Assembly (NCBI GenBank): GCA_039105265.1
Contig: JAPFFF010000042.1
Span: 434,001-498,000, forward strand
DNA from: Tritrichomonas musculus
Taxonomy: Eukaryota; Parabasalia; Tritrichomonadida; Tritrichomonadidae
DNA length: 64,000 nt
Reading direction: 5' to 3'
Part shown: positions 57,999 to 64,000 of the stretch, one piece after another
How the letters are laid out: each line of letters opens with the position of its first letter
Numbering within the stretch: position 1 is the stretch's first letter
The notes under the pieces: generated by a model
The model's database searches: none
Told to the model about the DNA's origin: nothing
The model's input: only the letters and a program-made list of their open reading frames with translations
Position numbers and translations under genes: made by a program

Positions 57999-59631
57999 GT
58001 GTGGTGAAAAAGTTTTTGAATCAATTCTAACTCAATCAATATTGAACGATTTTAGTTTTTTTAATTTTAAATATTTAGATAATTAATATCTTTATAAGTT
58101 TAGAAAATATCAAAATGAAAAAATTTTTATTGATGGAAATATTGAGTTTTAAAATAATCCGTGTTGACTAAATTTTTCAAAAAAATGTATATTTAATAAA
58201 AATAGTTCAAACAGCTCAATCCTTGTATATTGAACAATATTTTAATATAAATCAATACATTGTTATGTGCTGTATATTTTGTTATATAACAATTTAAAAT
58301 ATAATTTTTTTTTGAAGGAATAAATTAATATTGTTTTGATATAATCAAAAATCTCATTTTTGGTGAAGTGAAAAAAACATTAAAAAATTTATATTAAAAT
58401 TAAAAAAATGTTATTTTATTAAATTAAAAATCTGGATATTCCCCATTGCAATCTATTACTTTTTTAATTCTTTCAATCCATTCATTATATACTTGAATCC
58501 ATGTTGATTCATCAATATTTTGGATGATTTCAACCACTGCATCAAATAGCTCTTTTTGTGAGGAAAAATGGTTACCTTTCAATTTGTTCTTTAAGTAGCC
58601 ATAAAGGAAGAAGTCATTAGGGCTGATATCAGGGGAGTAAGGGGGATGTGGTAACCTTTCAATGTGTAATTCATTCATCTTTTGTTGTGCAACAATGGAA
58701 TTGTGAGGCTTCGCATTGTCCATGTGCAATCGAACTTTATATGTTAAAATAGAGCCTTTAATATTATCGGCCGCTGTTTTAAGATGTGGAAGAATCTTGT
58801 TTGCGAAGTACTCTCCAGTAAAAGTTTCATTTTGAGGGAGAACGTTTACGTAAACTATGACTTTAATACAAAAAGCTGTAAAAAACATAACTTTTTCATC
58901 GTTAATTGTATGATTAACGTTTTCGGGCCTTTTCTGGCCACAAGACCAGAAACCGTCAGAACCATACTGCAAGAAGAACCAAGACTCGTCAGCAGTGATC
59001 ACTTTCATCGTTTGTCTTTTTGTTAATGATTGTAAAATTGATAGAAATTCCTTCGATTGTTTCACTCTATTTGCTTTTTGAATTTCTGTAAGATCATGAG
59101 GAACCCAATGACAACATAACTTTCTCATATTCAAATCTTCTGTCAAAATCCTTTTAACAGTATTTTTATCAATTGTCGCAATGCGTGCTATATAACGGCA
59201 TGATGCAAATGGAAATTCATCGATTAGTTTTTTAACTTCATCTATCTTTTCAAAAAGTTTGGGTCTTCCAGACCGAGGCAAATCAATAACAGTTTTTCTT
59301 CCTCTGTTAAATTGATGAACCCAATAATATATCGTGGGTGATGAAGGACATGCATCTTTATATGTTTCTTGCATGTAATGATAAATCTCTTGAGTGCTTT
59401 TTTTTTTTAAGCCATAAACTATGAATAACATACCATAATTCCATATTCTTTTTTTTAAAAAATAAACGTATATTTTTTCAAAGGTTTATAACTTTTTATT
59501 AAATTATCATTTAATCATATAATTAGAATATTTCAAGCAACATGTAATCCACTATTTATTTATTAAACATTTTTAAATAAAAAGTCAATATACAAAAAAT
59601 TATAAAATATTCAAAAACTTTTTCACCACAC
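57999..59631 (-). mobile_element. Mariner transposon 2, apparently intact
   Basis: Perfect 23-bp terminal inverted repeats start GTGTGGTGAAAAAGTTTTTG at both ends. They sit in a TATA context, so the TA duplication could be 57997-57998 / 59632-59633 or two bases outward. The 1633-bp element contains one uninterrupted transposase gene on the minus strand. Its terminal repeats differ from those of mariner 1, so it is a separate lineage. Confidence 0.92.
58424..59431 (-). CDS. Mariner transposase, full length
   Basis: The protein is 335 residues from ATG 59431, the usual mariner length. The N-terminal paired-like helix-turn-helix region (about 1-110) contains STQEIYHYMQETYKD and LPRSGRPKLF. The linker WVPHDLT is present. 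Catalytic Asp residues lie in ITADESWFF, LHMDNAKPHNS and PYSPDISPNDFFLYG, with exactly 34 residues between the second and third (DD34D). No stops or frame changes are seen, so it may still be active. It cuts and pastes at TA sites. The C-terminus ends CNGEYPDF. Confidence 0.95.
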   Translation of the reverse strand: MLFIVYGLKKKSTQEIYHYMQETYKDACPSSPTIYYWVHQFNRGRKTVIDLPRSGRPKLFEKIDEVKKLIDEFPFASCRYIARIATIDKNTVKRILTEDLNMRKLCCHWVPHDLTEIQKANRVKQSKEFLSILQSLTKRQTMKVITADESWFFLQYGSDGFWSCGQKRPENVNHTINDEKVMFFTAFCIKVIVYVNVLPQNETFTGEYFANKILPHLKTAADNIKGSILTYKVRLHMDNAKPHNSIVAQQKMNELHIERLPHPPYSPDISPNDFFLYGYLKNKLKGNHFSSQKELFDAVVEIIQNIDESTWIQVYNEWIERIKKVIDCNGEYPDF

Positions 59632-59801
59632 TATATCTAAGCCAGCATTCAAAGAAGAACATAAAAAAGATACCTTTCCAAAAAGTGATACCTCGTTATC
59701 ACTATGATATACATGAACTACCAAAGAAGCAAAGGATATATGCCAAGCCACCAAGTACATCTAGTTATAATGATAATCATAATCATAATGGTGTATTTTA
59801 A

Positions 59802-60210
59802 TAATGATGATAGAAGAGAACTAGATATTTTCATTTTAATGCATAAAATCATATCATGAACTAATAAAAATTTTCATAAAAAGATGCATGAGTAGATAGG
59901 ATGAATAGTTTTCCCACCATTATCAATGATTGAGAAGTAAATAAGATCCAAATTTAGTTCACAACGCAAAAAAGTTGGGTGCTCTTTATATCTTGCATTA
60001 ACCGAATGAAATTTAACCAAATGTCTAATAAACTTTTACTATTTTTTATATTTGATTTTAATATAAGTAAATTTTTGCATTCTGGACTTTCCATTCATTC
60101 TTATTATCAAAAAGTTTCATATCCATTTCATAACAAAAAATGCGTTTGTTCACAAATCACATGAAACTTTTTGATATAAAGCGTAAAAGATTTTAGAGCC
60201 ATTTAATTAA
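59802..60210. other. Intergenic, AT-rich
   Basis: I see no gene. The small frame at 59979-60164 has no features. The right end contains the promoter of the next gene. Confidence 0.45.
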
Positions 60211-60711
60211 ATGTCTAGTGATAACGAAGGAATTGAAAGTATAAAAGCAAAGATGCCTTTTCTCTTTCCAGGTGCTACTCCAGAGGGAGAGGAAAACACC
60301 GAACCACCATTTCATCCTGAGCTTGCAGATTTCGGTTTCTTTGAATTATACGCTTTTATTTTTGATAAAATGCTCGTTGGAGAAAAGGTCATTGATGCAA
60401 TGAAGCGTATTGATAAAAGTCCAGAAACAATTGACGAAATTGCAAAATGGGTATCAGAATTATATGTTCGTGGAGAAATTGACATTGTTTCAACTGACTG
60501 GGTCATGACTGGAATTCGTGCTGGAAGAGTTGGACAACTTCAAGATATGAAATGGGACCTTAAAGAAAATGGTGAAGTTAAACCAGATCTTACATATGAA
60601 ACAATCGCTCCTCGAATTAGAGTCTTAATTGCTGAGGATTCTCAAGTAAAACCAGTTGGAACTGAAAACTGGGTTCCAATTGAAAAGATTCATTTTGAAT
60701 ATTTACAGTAA
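60211..60711 (+). CDS. Small acidic protein, unknown
   Basis: The protein is 166 residues from ATG 60211. An acidic N-terminus is followed by helices (DFGFFELYAFIFDKMLVGEK, IDEIAKWVSELYVRGEIDIV) and a beta-rich C-terminal half (PRIRVLIAEDSQVKPVG). It has no membrane segment, signal or Cys cluster. Codon use is more biased toward C- or T-ending favoured codons than in most neighbours, which hints at good expression. I do not recognise the family. It is well separated from other genes. Confidence 0.8.
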   Translation: MSSDNEGIESIKAKMPFLFPGATPEGEENTEPPFHPELADFGFFELYAFIFDKMLVGEKVIDAMKRIDKSPETIDEIAKWVSELYVRGEIDIVSTDWVMTGIRAGRVGQLQDMKWDLKENGEVKPDLTYETIAPRIRVLIAEDSQVKPVGTENWVPIEKIHFEYLQ

Positions 60712-61588
60712 CTTTATTAAAAGAAAATAATTTATGGTATTAAAAATAATATAAGATAATCCAATTAAATTATATTCTTTTGGCAAATGAATATATATTT
60801 ATAAAGTTTGAAGATATTGGCTTTACCCACAAACCATTTTTTTTTATAATTCACTTTGTTCATACAAAATCCTAAATACATGCACTCAATTGACCGATTA
60901 ATTTAATTTGGTCAATTCAATATATTATTAATCTTCAATTTTTTTGATGTTTTTATTAACTAACCAAAAATATATAAAGATTAAAAAATTGTCAAACTCT
61001 TAGACTTTTTCATAGTTTTCTTGATATTTTAAATCATTTTCAAAGAAATTATTTTTAATATTAATCTTCAACTCTTTAAAAATAAATAAGTAATATATAG
61101 ATGAGTCTGGCTCTCTTAATATATTCGATTTAAAAATTAATTAACGGATAATCACACTTCATAAAGAGATTGTTTTTCAAGATATAATTTAATATTTTTT
61201 ATAATTATAAGTATAATTGCAGGAAAAATGAGTTAATTTTAGCTCTTACATGAATCATTCTTAATTTTTTCTTTCTAGGGAAATTCTTTCATTCATGATT
61301 CCCATTCTTAAATATATATTTGATTCGATACCTTATTTCATCTAATATATAATGATGGGTTTTCTTAAAAAAACTAAAAAACAAATAAAATTATAAATCA
61401 TTGATTCATCTTTTATTATTCAAAAAAAAAAAAAAATATTTAAAAAGTTACACTTTTATTTTTGTGTTTCTTTTAAAATTTGAGATTTTATTTGAATGGA
61501 ATTTCATAACGGAGTGATATGAAAAAGTGAAATTTTACATTACTATCTATAATATCTTAGATTTCTATTTTTATATTACTTTATATTT
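60712..61588. other. Intergenic, AT-rich, about 0.9 kb
   Basis: There are only A/T runs (an A-run at about 61422-61436) and no genes. An imperfect TTGACCGATTAATTTAATTT / GGTCAATTC pair near 60890-60920 is not convincing as an element. Confidence 0.5.
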
Positions 61589-64000
61589 ATGAGCCGAGCG
61601 TATAATTATCGTAAATTTCTTGAGCGGGAAAGTTCAGCAGCTCAAAATCAGCAAATTTTAAGAGTACAAAGAAATCCACAATTATTGCATCGAATTTCAA
61701 GTCATAATAGCAGTAACAGCATTAGTAAAAATAGCAGCAATAATACAAGCAACCATAATAGTAGAAATAACAGTAATAATAACAGTAATTTTAATAGCAA
61801 CACCAATAGTGTTAGTAATAGCAATAACAACTCACCACCGATTTCACCGCACTTAATTAGTGAAGGGTATGCATTTTCTGATGAGAATGCTGAGCAATTA
61901 GTATTAGAAATCAACACAATTAAAGAGGATATCGATTCTTTAAGACAAAAAATTAACCAACTCGAATCAAATATCAATAAATCGACAGCAGATACATTAA
62001 ATGAACAATTATCATCGACTTTCGTTTCTCGTTCATCTAGTGGATCTCCTAATAATGAACCAACTAGGCTAATTGAGCGAGATCCACATTTAGCAGAGCT
62101 TCATTCAAAACATGATTCTCTCACTGCAGAATATGAATTATGCAAGATGAAATATTCATCTCGTCAACTTGATTCTCTTGTTCAAGAGATTGAAGTTCAA
62201 AAGAAATCAATAAAATCATTACAAACAACAACAATAGAAATTATGAGAGAAGCTACCGCTACACAGGAAAAAGTTCAAGCTTTAAAAAACACACAAACTT
62301 TCATCGAAATTCAAGAACAAAAAAAAATGATAAACGAACTTCATGAAAAAGTTCATGAAGCTGTTGAAGAGCACAGACGTTTAAAAGGGGAAACAAAATT
62401 GCTTTTAACATCAGAAAATTCTCAATCAGAATCTTTACAAATTAGCGAATTATTAGAAAAACTTCAAGAAGCAGAAAATCACTCAAATGAACGACGAAAT
62501 TACTACGAAGAACTTGCTGAGAAGCATCAAAATGAACTTCAAGAAGTTTTATCAAAAGCATCTATACCAAAAACAATTAAAAATCGATCAATCAAAAGCC
62601 CACCACAATCGTCTTTATCTCAAACACCTACATCTTCCTCACCATTACCGAATATCCGATGGATTCAACAAGATGAAACTTTATTAGAATCTGATGTTTA
62701 CAACCCTACTGTTTTTAAGATGCCAAAAAGTATCAGAAGACAAATTAGAATTGGTGTTTTTAATTCAAAAATATCGAAGAAAGATATCATGCCTTATTTA
62801 GTTCAAGTTGGAACAGTCGAAAATATCAATCTTATCAAATTTAATGATAAATTTTACGTCATTGCTAGATACAAAAAACACAAAGCTGCAAAAGAAGCAA
62901 TTAAAAAATTTTCTGGTAAATTACTAAAAGGAACTAAATTATATATTGACTGGGATCCAGAAGAAGATCTCGAAAGCGGAAGCGAACTTGACTTAGAAAG
63001 ATTAGATGATGAGTCAAGTGGATCCAATATAAGTTCACCAGCATATAACCAAAAAAAAAATATTGTTGAAGAAGTTCCAAAAAGACCAATCATTGAAACA
63101 ATAGAGAAAAACCATAACATCCAAAAAGCAGAGGAACCAAATACTTCAGAAAAAGTGAAATTACCTTTAATTAGACATAGACCCAAAAATAATCTTCAGC
63201 TTGTTCCTTTGAAAGTTCTTGAATTTCCTTTATCTGAGTCTTCAAATGATCAAAAGCAGTGTTCTCCGCGTTCGTTAACAATTACTCATAATAATCCAAC
63301 ATCATCTCAATCGCCAAGGAAAGAATTTCCTCCAATAGCTACACCTTCATCTTCACAGAATTCGTCGGCTTTGGGCTCATCACGCAGAAGCTTAACCAAT
63401 AAAAATGTTGATGTGAAAAAATCAAGCAGCTCGAAACCTCTTCTGAGCAAAGAATCCGAGCAAATTGCTGATAATTTACTGTCAAATGAACAAAAGGGAG
63501 GAAATCTGGCGCCATTGAAGTCTCTCGAGTCTTTTTCTGACAAAGACAAGCCACAGCATCTTTCTGCTAAAAGCTCACAAAAACTGCTTCCGCCAATTGA
63601 AGCAGAAATGCAGAAAGAGAAATCTGAACACGAAAGTGAGAAACTCAAAGCAGAAAACAAATCAGAAAGCGAAAAACCAATCAAAAGTCAAGTTGAAAGC
63701 GAGAAATCACCAGAAAGCCAAATCAAGAAAGAAGAACCAACAGAAAATCAAATCAAGAAAGAAGAACCAACAGAAAACCAAGTTGAAAGCGAGAAATCCA
63801 AAGAAGTATCAGAACATGCAATCGAAAATCACAAAGAGAGCCAAGCAGAGAGCGAGAAGCCAAAAGAAGAGTCAGTGCATGAAAGCGAGAAGCCAAAAGA
63901 GAAATCTGAAAGCGAGAAGCCAAAAGAGGCCAAAGTTGGAAGTGAAAAAACTGAACAAGCAAGCGAGAAGCAGAAAGGAATAAGAACCGAAAGCGAAAAG
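61589..64000 (+). CDS. Partial coiled-coil protein with RRM-like domain and ESEK repeats
   Basis: ATG at 61589 (MSRAYNYRKFLERESSAAQN) opens a frame that stays open to the end of the window, at least 804 codons. An Asn/Ser-rich tract (about 40-80) comes first, then coiled coil (about 95-330). An RRM-like alpha/beta fold lies at about 385-455 (IRIGVFNSKISKKDIMPYLV, FYVIARYKKHKAAKEAIKKF, GTKLYIDWD); the RNP aromatic residues are only partly conserved. The rest is disordered, turning into Glu/Ser/Lys repeats (SEKPKE, KKEEPTENQ) at 63600-64000. Frames on the other strand here are Leu-rich mirror images of the Asn/Ser and Glu/Lys tracts. The 3' end is missing. Confidence 0.85.
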   Translation, partial: MSRAYNYRKFLERESSAAQNQQILRVQRNPQLLHRISSHNSSNSISKNSSNNTSNHNSRNNSNNNSNFNSNTNSVSNSNNNSPPISPHLISEGYAFSDENAEQLVLEINTIKEDIDSLRQKINQLESNINKSTADTLNEQLSSTFVSRSSSGSPNNEPTRLIERDPHLAELHSKHDSLTAEYELCKMKYSSRQLDSLVQEIEVQKKSIKSLQTTTIEIMREATATQEKVQALKNTQTFIEIQEQKKMINELHEKVHEAVEEHRRLKGETKLLLTSENSQSESLQISELLEKLQEAENHSNERRNYYEELAEKHQNELQEVLSKASIPKTIKNRSIKSPPQSSLSQTPTSSSPLPNIRWIQQDETLLESDVYNPTVFKMPKSIRRQIRIGVFNSKISKKDIMPYLVQVGTVENINLIKFNDKFYVIARYKKHKAAKEAIKKFSGKLLKGTKLYIDWDPEEDLESGSELDLERLDDESSGSNISSPAYNQKKNIVEEVPKRPIIETIEKNHNIQKAEEPNTSEKVKLPLIRHRPKNNLQLVPLKVLEFPLSESSNDQKQCSPRSLTITHNNPTSSQSPRKEFPPIATPSSSQNSSALGSSRRSLTNKNVDVKKSSSSKPLLSKESEQIADNLLSNEQKGGNLAPLKSLESFSDKDKPQHLSAKSSQKLLPPIEAEMQKEKSEHESEKLKAENKSESEKPIKSQVESEKSPESQIKKEEPTENQIKKEEPTENQVESEKSKEVSEHAIENHKESQAESEKPKEESVHESEKPKEKSESEKPKEAKVGSEKTEQASEKQKGIRTESEK

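Larger units (their letters stand above)
57541..59801 (+). pseudogene. Decayed unknown gene interrupted by mariner 2
   Basis: Coding-like plus-strand sequence lies at about 57560-57998 and resumes at 59634-59801, ending in a TAA at 59799. The text is polar and charged (RGSYDRGYKED before the mariner; HELPKKQRIYAKPPS after it). The left piece changes frame and has stops, so the gene was already broken or broke after insertion. The Tyr/Arg/Gly-rich character hints at a nucleic-acid-binding tail but no family is recognised. Confidence 0.5.

Noticed and set aside
61702-61977. Leu-rich minus-strand frame
   Set aside because: It is the mirror image of an Asn/Ser tract in the plus-strand gene.

Overview
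The window looks like nuclear DNA of an AT-rich, flagellated protist with almost no introns. Genes are long uninterrupted frames (up to 8.4 kb), intergenic DNA is roughly 80% A+T, two different mariner transposons are present, and two genes encode flagellar proteins (CFAP58 and EFCAB10 types). I infer a parabasalid (trichomonad), most likely Tritrichomonas-like. The flagellar genes and the mariners are read from sequence; the genus is inference.

Layout. 1-432 is the tail of a Ser/Phe repeat frame. 1063-9465 (-) is a giant BEACH protein. 9907-12543 (+) is a disordered protein with repeated short motifs and a possible eIF4E-binding motif. 12787-16024 holds a PCID2/Thp1-like PCI protein, an EFCAB10-like protein, a small coiled-coil protein and a reticulon-like membrane protein. 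16.2-27.6 kb is an accessory region. It has decayed coding remnants split by a dead mariner, a palindrome cluster, an intact SF2 helicase of probable selfish or virus-like origin, a 3.5 kb mosaic satellite carrying dyad-symmetric motifs, a 1.46 kb inverted-repeat element with its empty-site paralogue nearby, a DD35E transposase frame and a GC-rich hairpin.

27.9-41.4 kb returns to host genes: a hypothetical protein, a polybromo-type HMG-box protein, CFAP58, a four-helix membrane protein, a CAMK-like kinase, an FG/GW-repeat protein, a Noc1/Mak21/CEBPZ ribosome-biogenesis factor and a membrane-anchored MOCOS-like PLP enzyme. 41.4-43.5 kb is intergenic with nested inverted-repeat elements. 43.5-54.1 kb holds a 1524-aa helical protein of unknown function, a CARMIL-like LRR protein with SxIP motifs, and histone H2A.

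54.1-64 kb holds repeats, an ankyrin/zinc-binding protein, an apparently intact mariner inserted in another coding remnant, a small conserved-looking protein, and the 5' part of a coiled-coil/RRM-like gene that runs off the end of the window.

How the parts relate. There are no operons. Several host genes are arranged head-to-head with 70-110 bp between start codons (PCID2/EFCAB10 and CFAP58/four-helix protein), which suggests shared promoters. The accessory region is the part most likely to hold something undescribed: an origin-binding-type helicase next to clusters of inverted repeats and a structured satellite.
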